From: Candidatus Uhrbacteria bacterium
GTDB taxonomy: Bacteria > Patescibacteriota > Patescibacteriia > 2-12-FULL-60-25
DNA length: 12,178 nucleotides
Assembly: GCA_016866635.1 (NCBI GenBank)
Contig: VGLT01000014.1
Location: 1-12,178, forward strand
Reading direction: 5' to 3'
The position numbers and the translations under genes are program-made. The notes under the pieces are model-generated. The model searched no databases, was not told the DNA's origin, and saw only the letters and a list, made by a program, of their open reading frames with translations. Of the stretch, positions 1 to 6,955 are shown in pieces (the stretch's first letter is position 1; the number at the start of each line of letters is the position of its first letter).

Positions 1-52
1 TACTTCTGTTTTTATATCTTATATCTCTACTGAATATAACTAATAAGAAACT

Positions 53-1207
53 ATGGTCTTCGCTTGTACTCAGGAAAACCTCCTCCAAGGACTTTCTCTC
101 GTCAGTCATATCACAGGGAAAAACGTGAACCTCCCTATTTTAGGAAACGTGCTCATGAAAACAGAAGGAGGGAACCTTAAAATTTCCACGACCAATCTCG
201 AGATGGCGGTCTCCGCGCTTGTCCGGGGCCGTGTGGAGCAAGAAGGAGAGTTCACCGTGCCAGCCAAGCTTCTCCAAGACTATGTTTCCTTGCTCCCGGA
301 CGGGAAGGTTGAGCTTGTGGTAAACGGGGACGCTCTGGATGTAAAGGCGGACGGCAAGGTGACAAGTATTCGCGGGATGGCAGCCACGGAATTTCCATTG
401 ATTCCAAAGCTGACAAAAGAAGGTGGTTATAAAATGGACGCCGTGGCTCTGCGCGAAGCGATTAACCAAGTGGTGTTTGCGGTGTCAGGATCTGAATCGC
501 GCCCAGAATTGTCAGGCGTTGCCTGCTACTTTCATGGGCCGGCGGGCAAAGAGCGCCTTGTGATGGCCGCGACAGACTCCTATCGTCTTGCAGAACGCTC
601 GATCAGCCTTCTTCCTGGCGGAAATCAAGCAGAGGTCAAATGTATCGTTCCCGCGCGCGCCATGCTGGAAGTTTCTCGCATCCTTTCCGCGTACAAGGAT
701 GACGTGGCTATGCCAAAAGAGGTTGAGTGGGCCATGAGCGAGAGCCAGTTTGTGTTGACCTACGGCAAGCTCGAACTCATTTCGCGTCTCATCGAGGGGT
801 CTTTTCCTGACTATAAACAAATTATCCCAACACAGTTCCGTTCCACGTTCACGATTCCACGAGGAGAGCTGTCTCGCGCGATCCGTGCCGCGTCTTTATT
901 TGCGCGACAAGGCCTCTATGATGTTTTACTTGAACTCGAGAACGGCTCGCTTAAGGTTTCCTCGTCTGACACGGGCAAAGGGGCCCACACGACCACATTA
1001 AAAATCGATGGCTCGTCTGATCCAAACAAAGTGACGCTCAATTTTAAATACGTGTCTGACGGCCTGGCGGCACTCCCCACAGAAAAAATTGTCGTGCGCA
1101 TGATCGATGCTATGAACCCAGTGGTGATTACACCCGCCGAGCCCGGCGAAGCCGGACCCGGCCCCTCCGGAGGATTTCAATATATCGTGATGCCGATTAG
1201 ACAGTAG
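53..1207 (+). CDS. dnaN: DNA polymerase III beta subunit (sliding clamp)
   Basis: This encodes the ring-shaped processivity clamp that tethers the replicative polymerase to DNA and recruits PolA, MutS and ligase. The 384 aa match the usual length (about 365-390). The start MVFACTQENLLQGL and the following SHITGKNVNLPILGNVL region are typical of the first clamp domain in Parcubacteria-like DnaN. The C-terminus ends in the family-typical YIVMPIRQ, after a short Gly/Pro-rich insertion (about residues 363-374, EPGEAGPGPSGG). I chose the ATG at 53 because it gives the family N-terminus. No Shine-Dalgarno sequence precedes it. An AT-rich stretch with a possible -10 (TATAAC, 35-40) sits only 12 nt upstream, so a very short leader is likely, but the -35 is not convincing and the window starts too close to be sure. 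Stop TAG, then a strong terminator. dnaN normally lies beside dnaA and oriC, so the origin is probably just left of the window. Confidence 0.97.
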   Translation: MVFACTQENLLQGLSLVSHITGKNVNLPILGNVLMKTEGGNLKISTTNLEMAVSALVRGRVEQEGEFTVPAKLLQDYVSLLPDGKVELVVNGDALDVKADGKVTSIRGMAATEFPLIPKLTKEGGYKMDAVALREAINQVVFAVSGSESRPELSGVACYFHGPAGKERLVMAATDSYRLAERSISLLPGGNQAEVKCIVPARAMLEVSRILSAYKDDVAMPKEVEWAMSESQFVLTYGKLELISRLIEGSFPDYKQIIPTQFRSTFTIPRGELSRAIRAASLFARQGLYDVLLELENGSLKVSSSDTGKGAHTTTLKIDGSSDPNKVTLNFKYVSDGLAALPTEKIVVRMIDAMNPVVITPAEPGEAGPGPSGGFQYIVMPIRQ

Positions 1208-1212
1208 AAACA

Positions 1213-1238
1213 AAAGAAGGGGCTTTGGCCCCTTCTTT
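1213..1238. terminator. bidirectional intrinsic terminator between dnaN and the PBP gene
   Basis: A perfect 11-bp stem (AAAGAAGGGGC at 1213-1223 paired with 1228-1238) closes a TTTG loop. The A-rich left arm and T-rich right arm give a U-tract in both directions, so it can end dnaN (+) and the convergent PBP gene (-). It starts 5 nt after the dnaN stop and ends at the base before the PBP stop codon. Confidence 0.93.
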
Positions 1239-3821
1239 CTATTCCGTGATATGGACGAACACACTTGCTTGATCTTGGGAGCCATCGGCGCGATAGCCGA
1301 TCACTTCTAACCGATATCTTCCGGGTGGCGGCCCAAGAGAGATGCTCATCTGCAGAGGATTGGCCTGAGGGAGGTTTTCTATTCCGACCAGGCGACGGAT
1401 GCCATCTGGACCCACAAAGCTTATTTCCGTGCGCTGATAAGTTGTTGGATCCACGGCATGATAGCTCACGTTTTGGGGAAAGCTTCTCTTAGACCAAAAC
1501 GTTTCATTGAGAGGTGTGTCGATGACAATGTTTGATGATGAGGAGGGGGATGGGAGCGGAAGAGGCGTTGGCTCCGTGTCACTCTCTGTTGGGATTGGTC
1601 CGCGTTCGCTCACATGCCAACCCGTGCGCTCGACCCAGGATTGAACCGCGGCTTCCCAGGTTCCAAATTGCGGATCGCTGACCGGATTGACCGGAGGTGG
1701 CCCGGTTGGATCATCCTGATCCACATAATATAATATTGTATGTGCTTCATAGAAGGAGCGCTCCTCAATCAGTTGTGGGGGGGTGACATCGCTCGCGCGT
1801 TTTCCCGTGAGACGATTGACAGGGATTTTTTGTTCCACCACCTTCCCGCGCAAGACGGGTTTGTTGGTGGGGGGCGGGTCCGGTGGACTGAATTTTTCCA
1901 CGGGCGCAAGTTTTGTCGCGCGCTTCATATAGGCCTGCCAAATAGGCGCGGCAACAACCGAGCCATCTGCTCCGCGGCGCATCTCCGCGTTGTTGTTATT
2001 TCCCACCCACACCGCTGTTGCCATGCTTGGGGTGTATCCAACCGTCCACGCATCATGATAGTTATTGGTTGTACCGGTTTTCGCGGCCACCGGGCGATCT
2101 GGTAAGGTCAGAGCATTGTTTGCACCAAAGACATAAGCGCGCGCACCATTGTCAGACAACACGTTGGACACAAGGCGCGCAATCTGGGGTTCCATGACAC
2201 GTTTGCCCTGAGGTTGTTGCCATTCTTCAAGCGTTTGGCCACCCGACTCCTCGATTTTTAAAATGGCGCTTGTTGGATAGCGAATTCCTTCGGTGGCAAA
2301 TGCGCCATACGCCGCTACATGCTCAAGCGGGGTCACCTCTCCCCCGCCTAATACCAAGGCCAGGCCAAAACGGCTGCGATCCTTGAGCGTGGTATATCCA
2401 AGATTTTCTGCAAAATCGAGCACGCGGCCTATTCCAGCCAGATAGAGCATCTTCACCGCGGGGATGTTGAGGGATCCTTGGAGAGCCTGACGGATGGAGA
2501 TGGGGCCGCGCTCCTTGAGATCGTAGTTTTTTGGTGCATAGTTTTGAAGGTCGGTTTTGAAGGTCGTTTCTACATCCCACAGCTGGGTTTCTGGGAGATA
2601 GCCCCGCATAAAGCCAACGGCATACACAATGGGTTTAAAGCTTGAGCCGGGTTGGCGGGGCCGGACCGTTACATTGACCTGGCCGTCGTTTTCTTTTGAA
2701 AAATAATCTCGAGATCCAACCATGGCGAGGATTTGTCCGTTTCGTGGATCAATCGAAATGAGCGCAGCGTTGGAAAATTTGTACGACTTGCCTCGTAGAT
2801 CAACCCCCTTGCTCACCTCTTCTTCCGCCGCCTTTTGTTTGTCCCAGTCGAGCGTTGAGAAGACCCTGAGCCCTCCCTGCTTCGCGCGTTTTGAGCCATA
2901 TTTTTCTATCAAAAGAGATTGAATATAATCGACAAAGTGAGGTGCCTCAATGCCCGTAACCACTTTTGGACGAACTTTTTTTAGCACATCAACCGCCTTA
3001 GCTTCTCGAGCCTGGTCTTGGGTGATGTATTTTTGTTCTGCCATCAAATCAATAATATATTGTTGGCGGCGGATGAGACTGACACGCGTATCTCCGTACC
3101 GGCCCGTGCCATACGGGGAATAATAATCCGGTGATTGTGGGATCGCGGCCAACAGCGCCGCCTCGTCGATGGTGAGTTCTTTAGCCGGCTTTCTAAAATA
3201 GCTCTGGGAGGCAGACTCAATACCATAGATCGTTGAACCATAAGGGATTTCATTAAGATACATCTGCAAAATCTGATCTTTGGTGTACTGACGCTCGATC
3301 TGGAGAGCTAACACGAATTCCTTAACTTTACGCATGGGCCGACTTTTTTCTTTTAGAAGAATCGCGTTTTTCACCAATTGTTGTGTAAGGGTTGAGGTTC
3401 CTTTGGGTGTTTGACGATTGATGACGCCAACGATGACCGCGCGGATGAGCCCTTTCCAATAAATACCATGGTGCTCATAAAACCGTTTGTCTTCTACAGC
3501 GATGGTTGCCTGTTTGATGGTGTCTGGCATTTCTTCGATCTTGATCAAAGTACGCCGCGCGTCCCCGTGCAATTCATATAATAGGTGGGTGCCCGTTCGA
3601 TCATAGATTTTTGTGGACTGAGGGACGTCACGCGTGCTCAAGGTATTGGGATCAGGCAGATCTCGGCTCACCCAAGCGGCTAAAATTGAAAAAGCAAATA
3701 TGCACAAGATGACCAAGCTCATGGCCAGGACAAGAAAGGCCTGAACTATGGATTTCCAGGCGCTTTTTTTTGGCTTTGCTTGGGGTTTTGATGAATCGGT
3801 TTTTCGTCGGAAAATAGGCAT
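1239..3821 (-). CDS. class A penicillin-binding protein (bifunctional transglycosylase/transpeptidase, PBP1A type)
   Basis: This enzyme polymerises lipid II into glycan strands and cross-links the stem peptides outside the cytoplasmic membrane. It has 860 aa. A basic cytoplasmic N-terminus is followed by one membrane segment (about residues 25-51). The GT51 domain spans about 70-255, with catalytic Glu110 in the EDKRFYEHHG motif, the GTSTLTQQLVKN motif and the second conserved Glu near 176. The transpeptidase domain (about 350-630) has all three signatures: SSFK at 393-396, SLN at 450-452 and KTGT at 581-584. A Pro/Ser linker (about 750-763) leads to a C-terminal beta-rich, Ig/FN3-like tail (about 764-860), which recalls the extra C-terminal domain of PBP1C-type proteins. 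ponA/mrcA would be the usual symbol, but orthology cannot be fixed here. It diverges from the 3D-domain gene, which may also act on the cell wall. The start at 3821 gives the normal short cytoplasmic tail; only a weak GAGAG precedes it. Confidence 0.95.
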   Translation of the reverse strand: MPIFRRKTDSSKPQAKPKKSAWKSIVQAFLVLAMSLVILCIFAFSILAAWVSRDLPDPNTLSTRDVPQSTKIYDRTGTHLLYELHGDARRTLIKIEEMPDTIKQATIAVEDKRFYEHHGIYWKGLIRAVIVGVINRQTPKGTSTLTQQLVKNAILLKEKSRPMRKVKEFVLALQIERQYTKDQILQMYLNEIPYGSTIYGIESASQSYFRKPAKELTIDEAALLAAIPQSPDYYSPYGTGRYGDTRVSLIRRQQYIIDLMAEQKYITQDQAREAKAVDVLKKVRPKVVTGIEAPHFVDYIQSLLIEKYGSKRAKQGGLRVFSTLDWDKQKAAEEEVSKGVDLRGKSYKFSNAALISIDPRNGQILAMVGSRDYFSKENDGQVNVTVRPRQPGSSFKPIVYAVGFMRGYLPETQLWDVETTFKTDLQNYAPKNYDLKERGPISIRQALQGSLNIPAVKMLYLAGIGRVLDFAENLGYTTLKDRSRFGLALVLGGGEVTPLEHVAAYGAFATEGIRYPTSAILKIEESGGQTLEEWQQPQGKRVMEPQIARLVSNVLSDNGARAYVFGANNALTLPDRPVAAKTGTTNNYHDAWTVGYTPSMATAVWVGNNNNAEMRRGADGSVVAAPIWQAYMKRATKLAPVEKFSPPDPPPTNKPVLRGKVVEQKIPVNRLTGKRASDVTPPQLIEERSFYEAHTILYYVDQDDPTGPPPVNPVSDPQFGTWEAAVQSWVERTGWHVSERGPIPTESDTEPTPLPLPSPSSSSNIVIDTPLNETFWSKRSFPQNVSYHAVDPTTYQRTEISFVGPDGIRRLVGIENLPQANPLQMSISLGPPPGRYRLEVIGYRADGSQDQASVFVHITE

Positions 3822-3845
3822 AGGACTCTCGTTTGTTTTTTGGCT

Positions 3846-3874
3846 AATATAAGGGCTTTTTTAGGCAAAAACCA
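3846..3874 (-). promoter_or_regulatory. probable promoter of the PBP gene
   Basis: On the minus strand, TGGTTT (3874-3869) lies 17 nt from TATATT (3851-3846). The -10 is good and the -35 weak. The predicted start near 3839 gives a leader of about 18 nt. The -35 directly abuts the -35 of the divergent 3D-domain gene. Confidence 0.45.
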
Positions 3875-3903
3875 TTGACAAAATGGGTTAAATCTGATAT
3901 AGT
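3875..3903 (+). promoter_or_regulatory. sigma70-type promoter of the 3D-domain gene
   Basis: TTGACA (3875-3880), a 17-nt spacer and TATAGT (3898-3903) make a near-consensus promoter. The expected transcript start near 3910 is only about 6 nt upstream of the ATG at 3917, so the mRNA has almost no leader. This also rules out the in-frame ATG at 3875, which lies inside the promoter. Confidence 0.85.
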
Positions 3904-3916
3904 ATTTTCTTACATT

Positions 3917-4459
3917 ATGAACTATCTCAAACGAAAGTTAAATGTAACGAGCGTGACGGTGAATGTTTTGGCCATTTTTGCATTGATTTTTGGCTCGTTT
4001 TCGCTTTCTACGAACGTGGCCGAGGCGGCTCAGAGCCCTACCTGGATCCCGCTGAATTTTCGTTTGGCGTCTGCGGAGACCCGCGGCGTCCCTATTTTTG
4101 TGATTCCTGAGCCGGTTGTGCTTAAAACCATAAAAATGGACGTCACGGCTTATACCTCTTCGGTTGAAGAGTGTGACAGCGATCCGTTTATCACAGCGGA
4201 CGGTTCTACGACCCGAGATGGGATCGTGGCGACCAATGTCCTCCCCTTTGGAACGAAGATCCGCATCCCAGATTACTTCGGCGACAAGGTCTTTGAAGTT
4301 CACGACCGTATGAATAAGCGTTATTCCTACCGCGTGGACGTATGGATGCAAGAAAAAGGCGAGATGCGTCGATTCGGCATCAAACGCAACGCTTCCATTG
4401 AAATCCTTGAGATGGGAGATAACTCCACTCAATGGAATAAGAAAAAGATCGCCTCCTAA
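3917..4459 (+). CDS. secreted 3D-domain protein (possible cell-wall hydrolase)
   Basis: The 180-aa protein has a basic N-terminus, a hydrophobic stretch (about residues 12-31) and an AEA-AQ type signal-peptidase site near 36-38, so it should be exported. Residues about 72-145 form a 3D domain, named for three conserved aspartates: MDVTAY (Asp75), the VLPFGTKIRIP segment (109-118), then VHD (Asp130) and RVDVWM (Asp141). The fold is shared with MltA-like lytic transglycosylases and Sps/YabE-like wall proteins, so an action on peptidoglycan is plausible but not shown. The usual N-terminal LysM or G5 repeats are absent, making this a minimal stand-alone version. It is divergent from the PBP gene with abutting promoters, which suggests co-regulated wall synthesis and remodelling. 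The start at 3917 is set by the promoter; no Shine-Dalgarno sequence is seen. Confidence 0.85.
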   Translation: MNYLKRKLNVTSVTVNVLAIFALIFGSFSLSTNVAEAAQSPTWIPLNFRLASAETRGVPIFVIPEPVVLKTIKMDVTAYTSSVEECDSDPFITADGSTTRDGIVATNVLPFGTKIRIPDYFGDKVFEVHDRMNKRYSYRVDVWMQEKGEMRRFGIKRNASIEILEMGDNSTQWNKKKIAS

Positions 4460-4472
4460 GGCGGTCTTTTTC
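4441..4472. terminator. bidirectional terminator between the 3D-domain gene and tRNA-Cys
   Basis: A 13-bp stem with one G-U pair (4441-4453 with 4460-4472) closes a 6-nt loop that contains the TAA stop of the 3D-domain gene. A5 and T5 tracts within the two arms make it work both ways. tRNA-Cys ends only 3 nt away on the other strand. Confidence 0.88.
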
Positions 4473-4475
4473 ATT

Positions 4476-4550
4476 TGGAGGCGTGGGCGGGAATTGAACC
4501 CGCGCATAGGAGTTTTGCAGACTCCTGCCTTACCACTTGGCTACCACGCC
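4476..4550 (-). tRNA. tRNA-Cys (anticodon GCA)
   Basis: Read on the minus strand, the acceptor GGCGTGG pairs with CCACGCC. The D-arm uses GCC/GGC and the anticodon stem is GGAGT/ACTCC. The loop CTGCAAA gives anticodon GCA, and the T-arm is GCGGG-TTCAATT-CCCGC. The discriminator is U, as expected for Cys, and CCA is encoded. Confidence 0.96.
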
Positions 4551-4552
4551 TC

Positions 4553-4591
4553 GTCATTCGCGAATGACGGGGCACGCCATTCTCGAATGGC
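4553..4591. repeat. pair of related 16-bp palindromes in the tRNA-Cys leader
   Basis: GTCATTCGCGAATGAC (4553-4568) is a perfect palindrome. GCCATTCTCGAATGGC (4576-4591) has a single central mismatch. Their centres are 23 bp apart and both contain CATTC-N2-GAATG. The first sits 2 nt from the tRNA 5' end and the second covers the predicted tRNA-Cys transcript start. They may be an operator pair or transcript hairpins near the RNase P site. Confidence 0.7.
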
Positions 4592-4594
4592 CTG

Positions 4595-4623
4595 ATCGTA
4601 CAAAATATCGCTCTCCTTGACAA
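4595..4623 (-). promoter_or_regulatory. promoter of tRNA-Cys
   Basis: On the minus strand, TTGTCA (4623-4618), a 17-nt spacer and TACGAT (4600-4595). The transcript would start near 4588, about 38 nt before the tRNA. Its -35 overlaps the -35 of the outward-facing cassette 1 promoter by five bases. Confidence 0.72.
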
Positions 4624-4645
4624 CCCTCACGGCTCGTTTTATCAT
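4617..4645 (+). promoter_or_regulatory. promoter of cassette 1 gene
   Basis: TTGACA (4617-4622), a 17-nt spacer and TATCAT (4640-4645). The transcript would start near 4652, leaving an untranslated leader of about 80 nt. Such a leader is much longer than those of the host genes in this window. Confidence 0.8.
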
Positions 4646-4671
4646 CTTGCCACTCGTTAATTTTGCGAGAA

Positions 4672-4704
4672 GCCCCGTGGTGGGGCGAGCCGGAGAGAGA
4701 CCGG
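4672..4704 (+). promoter_or_regulatory. two leader hairpins of cassette 1
   Basis: GCCCC/GGGGC (4672-4676, 4682-4686, loop GTGGT) is followed 3 nt later by CCGG-N7-CCGG (4690-4704). The Shine-Dalgarno AAGGAG (4720-4725) comes 15 nt after that. Cassette 2 has the same order of elements. These could be mRNA-stabilising or regulatory structures. Confidence 0.55.
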
Positions 4705-4732
4705 TACAGAAACCCATTCAAGGAGCAGACCG

Positions 4733-5650
4733 ATGACCATCGTCCACCTGAAGCGGTTCGAGGGCAACCTGAAGGACCTCCGCACGCTCATCATGCGGGA
4801 GGGCATCACCCAGCAGCGGGCGATCGCGCTGCACGTCTCGCGCGGCAGCGACCCGAAGTTCGTGCTCTACGTCAAGGACACCGGCGTGACCACGGCCGAG
4901 AAGAAGCAGATCCAGGTCGACGAGCCGCCGAGCGGCTACGTCGCGGTGACCCGCTACTTCAACGCGATGGCGCAGAAGACGCTGGGCGGCGACACGGGGC
5001 TCCTGCGGGCGTTCACGGTCGAGCAGCTCGAGCAGATCGTCCAGGCCTTCGGCGAGGTGATCAACGAGAAGACCGGCAGGCCGACCCGCCAGCTCCACCT
5101 GGTCGGCAAGAACAGCTCCTCGGCCTTCTGCCTCGACGGCGCCTGGAGCGAGACGGCCATCAAGAGCCAGGGCGTGGTGGTCGACGACTACCACCCCGAG
5201 AAGCAGATCTTCATCGGCACCAAGCTCAACGACGGCAAGCGCACCCAGACCATCCTCGAGTTCGACGGCAAGAGCCGGTCCAGCGACGAGCTGGCGCAGG
5301 CGGCGAAGTGGGACCACCTCACCAACGCGGCCTTCGCCAACCCGATCGGCTCGATCTCGCGCGTGAAGTTCGACAAGGCCGGCGCGCGCACCATGAGCGT
5401 GACCGACCAGGTCGGCGCCTCGCGCACCCTGAAGGTGCTGCCGGACGGCACCATCATCTGGGGCGCGCCGACGCTCGAGATCGCGATCATCAGCCGGGTC
5501 TTCGACGCGACCGAGAACAAGTACGGCGTGATCGGCGTCGCCAACGTCGGCGGCAAGAAGCAGGTCGTCGAGCTCTCGGCGGCGCAGGCGCGCCAGGCCG
5601 GCGGCTCGGTCGCGATGTACGCGACCGGCGGCCAGCAGCAGGCGGCGTAG
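4733..5650 (+). CDS. GC-rich cassette 1 gene, protein of unknown function
   Basis: The protein is 305 aa, soluble-looking, with no signal peptide or membrane segment that I can see, and I recognise no family. It begins MTIVHLKRFEGNLKDL. An N-terminal helix-rich part (about residues 1-60) is followed by mixed alpha/beta sequence. The C-terminal third is rich in beta-type and Gly segments and ends with a Gln/Ala-rich tail. The start is firm: AAGGAG (4720-4725) lies 7 nt before the ATG, downstream of a promoter and paired hairpins. Third codon positions are almost all G or C, which is true coding behaviour and strikingly unlike dnaN, polA or holA. That points to transfer from a high-GC genome or to a distinct mobile gene pool. 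Long ORFs in other frames here (4663-5688 on +, 4718-5809 on -) are composition artefacts. It lies between tRNA-Cys and a polA 5' stub, alone in its transcription unit. A function cannot be named. Confidence 0.82.
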   Translation: MTIVHLKRFEGNLKDLRTLIMREGITQQRAIALHVSRGSDPKFVLYVKDTGVTTAEKKQIQVDEPPSGYVAVTRYFNAMAQKTLGGDTGLLRAFTVEQLEQIVQAFGEVINEKTGRPTRQLHLVGKNSSSAFCLDGAWSETAIKSQGVVVDDYHPEKQIFIGTKLNDGKRTQTILEFDGKSRSSDELAQAAKWDHLTNAAFANPIGSISRVKFDKAGARTMSVTDQVGASRTLKVLPDGTIIWGAPTLEIAIISRVFDATENKYGVIGVANVGGKKQVVELSAAQARQAGGSVAMYATGGQQQAA

Positions 5651-5746
5651 CGCGCAACGGTAACCCCATCGCGTCACACCCTCTCTAGAACCTTCCCCCA
5701 CGGGCAGACCTCGGCGTCGCCCGCTCACAGTTCCGCAGTCACTCTG

Positions 5747-5780
5747 GACCGGCCCTCGCCCTCGCGCGACGTGGCCGGTC
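5747..5780. other. GC-rich hairpin at the right end of cassette 1
   Basis: GACCGGCC (5747-5754) pairs perfectly with GGCCGGTC (5773-5780) around an 18-nt loop. No T-run follows, so it is not a standard intrinsic terminator. Base composition turns AT-rich about 15 nt later, and the motif TATCTGGA (5787-5794) follows. The 96 nt between the stop codon and this hairpin show nothing else recognisable. Confidence 0.6.
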
Positions 5781-5840
5781 TCATCGTATCTGGAGAAATT
5801 CGTTTTCATGTTCTCGTGTTTTTATGTTTTAATGTGCCAC

Positions 5841-5921
5841 ATGTCTAAGCCTCGTTTATTTATCCTCGATGCCAACGCCCTTCTCCATCGTGCCTGGCAC
5901 GCGCTTCCCCCACTGACCAAC
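5841..5921 (+). pseudogene. polA: truncated 5' end of a second polA copy
   Basis: Codons 1-27 encode MSKPRLFILDANALLHRAW and then HALPPLTN, the start of the PolA 5'-nuclease domain, and then similarity stops abruptly. The complete polA at 7012 starts with a very similar peptide. From Asp10 onward the two agree in all 18 residues and in 50 of 54 nucleotides, and the four differences are all synonymous third positions. The fragment is preceded by TTTAAT (5828-5833) 7 nt before the ATG, a plausible leaderless-type -10. The frame stays open through the following hairpin and promoter and ends with a TGA at 6108-6110 that overlaps the start of the cassette 2 gene (6103). A stub this short cannot have PolA activity. 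It is best read as a displaced original 5' end. Confidence 0.85.
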
Positions 5922-5931
5922 CTCCAGAAAC

Positions 5932-5985
5932 CACCGACCTCTCTTCGCGCGCAGTTCTACGCGCGCAAGGCCTCAGAGGTCGGTG
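5932..5985. repeat. large imperfect inverted repeat at the polA stub/cassette 2 junction
   Basis: An 11-bp outer stem (CACCGACCTCT 5932-5942 with AGAGGTCGGTG 5975-5985) encloses CTT/AAG and CGCGCG/CGCGCG inner stems with small bulges. It begins 11 nt after the polA homology stops. TTGACTTTTTT follows directly, so the structure could terminate transcription from the stub and also provide the -35 of the next promoter. Confidence 0.75.
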
Positions 5986-6014
5986 TTGACTTTTTTGATA
6001 AAATGCCGTATTTT
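5986..6014 (+). promoter_or_regulatory. promoter of cassette 2 gene
   Basis: TTGACT (5986-5991), a 17-nt spacer and TATTTT (6009-6014). Transcript start near 6021, leader about 80 nt. Distance from -10 to ATG is 88 nt, against 87 nt in cassette 1. Confidence 0.75.
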
Positions 6015-6044
6015 CTTTTTGGTTTCTCGCCCTTTTTTCTATCA

Positions 6045-6077
6045 CACCTAGAAGCAGGTGGCCGGGTGGGCAACCGG
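6045..6077 (+). promoter_or_regulatory. two leader hairpins of cassette 2
   Basis: CACCT/AGGTG (6045-6060, loop agaagc) is followed 1 nt later by CCGG-N8-CCGG (6062-6077). AAGGAG (6090-6095) comes 12 nt after that. Same order and spacing class as in cassette 1, with a different first stem. Confidence 0.5.
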
Positions 6078-6102
6078 TTTGCGTTGTGGAAGGAGAACGG
6101 AG

Positions 6103-6927
6103 ATGGATGATTCGCCAACGGTTCTGGGACGACCCCTGAGCAAGGAGGAAATTGGACGGTTCGGCACCTATGTCGTGAGCTACCTTCGCGTGGGCAGTAC
6201 GACGAGTCTCCTTGTGCGGAAGTTTGAACATCCGTATCGGGTCGCCAGGCTCGCCGGCCAGCTGGCTCGAGTGCTGACCAGCGAAGGTGAAGCGGGTAGG
6301 GTGCGCCGATTCGCCCCCTTCGACGGCAGCGTCCAGATGGTGACGACGAACGGGAAGATCTTCGAATCGATCAAGGACGCGAGGGGCAGGCCGCTTCTGA
6401 TCTTCGACATCTTCGGTGTTCGTCCGCGTCTGTATGCGGTTGCTCCGCATCGGGAGGCGATCTTGAGTCACCTGCCGGGGAGTGGACAGATCAACACCCC
6501 CAGCGCCTGGGAGGCGGTCGCGCACTTTCCCGGTCGTTCGATCGTGAACGTGTCGCAGATCTTGCGTCAGCCCGACAGCGGCCTTGGACGCATGATCGTG
6601 TCCTTCGGTGATGGCAGAGCTCGACACCTCTTGATCGACACGAACGGGCGTGGCCAGGTGATCAATGACGGGCAGGAGTTCCCGTCGAAGATGGGTGTCG
6701 TTGGGCCGGTGATCTGCTCTCGTTCCGGGGAGACCGGGATCAGCTTGATCGGCCTCGAGGCAGCGGTCGGCTCTCCCGGGGAGAAGCCCCCCCTCGCCCT
6801 GTTCGGTGGTGACGTTCCCCACGTTTTCGCCCCCTACGCCTGGGCGGCGCGCAGTGAGCGCGGTGTTGTGCCCCCCGCTCTTCCTACCTCTTCTCCTCGG
6901 CCCCCTACCTTGGGCCAACCAATCTGA
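6103..6927 (+). CDS. GC-rich cassette 2 gene, protein of unknown function
   Basis: The protein is 274 aa, of no family I recognise. It starts MDDSPTVLGRPLSKEEIGRF, has no signal peptide or clear membrane segment, and is rich in short beta-type segments (for example LLIFDIFGV near residue 105). It ends in a Pro/Ser-rich tail of about 25 residues. The start at 6103 is supported by AAGGAG at 6090-6095, 7 nt upstream; the in-frame ATG at 6058 has no such site and lies in the leader hairpins. Composition is GC-rich with a more mixed third position than cassette 1, so the two genes may have different donors. The start overlaps the stop of the read-through polA-stub frame (ATGGATGA). It lies between two polA 5' ends, and transcription from its promoter would run into complete polA because no U-run terminator follows. 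An opposite-strand ORF (5860-6930) lacks start signals and is a shadow. Confidence 0.78.
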   Translation: MDDSPTVLGRPLSKEEIGRFGTYVVSYLRVGSTTSLLVRKFEHPYRVARLAGQLARVLTSEGEAGRVRRFAPFDGSVQMVTTNGKIFESIKDARGRPLLIFDIFGVRPRLYAVAPHREAILSHLPGSGQINTPSAWEAVAHFPGRSIVNVSQILRQPDSGLGRMIVSFGDGRARHLLIDTNGRGQVINDGQEFPSKMGVVGPVICSRSGETGISLIGLEAAVGSPGEKPPLALFGGDVPHVFAPYAWAARSERGVVPPALPTSSPRPPTLGQPI

Positions 6928-6955
6928 CACCCCAGTCTCCTCGACCGGGGTCGTC
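6926..6955. other. hairpin at the right end of cassette 2
   Basis: GAC-ACCCC (6926-6933) pairs with GGGGT and GTC (6947-6955) with a one-base bulge. It overlaps the TGA stop and has no T-run. TATTTGGA (6959-6966) follows, resembling the TATCTGGA after the cassette 1 hairpin. Confidence 0.45.

Noticed and set aside
4663..5809. Long overlapping ORFs in other frames of cassette 1 (341 aa on +, 363 aa on -)
   Set aside because: They have no start signals, are low-complexity and rich in Arg/Gly/Ala, and arise because high GC3 removes stops in the shadow frames. The 4733-5650 frame has SD, promoter and normal protein composition.
5932..5991. Integron attC site
   Set aside because: The hairpin resembles an attC fold, but the flanking GTTGACT does not fit GTTRRRY, a matching R'' box was not found, and no integrase gene is in the window.
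5860..6930. 356-aa minus-strand ORF across cassette 2
   Set aside because: It is antisense to a gene with promoter, leader and SD, runs through the polA stub, and has a biased Arg/His-rich composition typical of a shadow frame.
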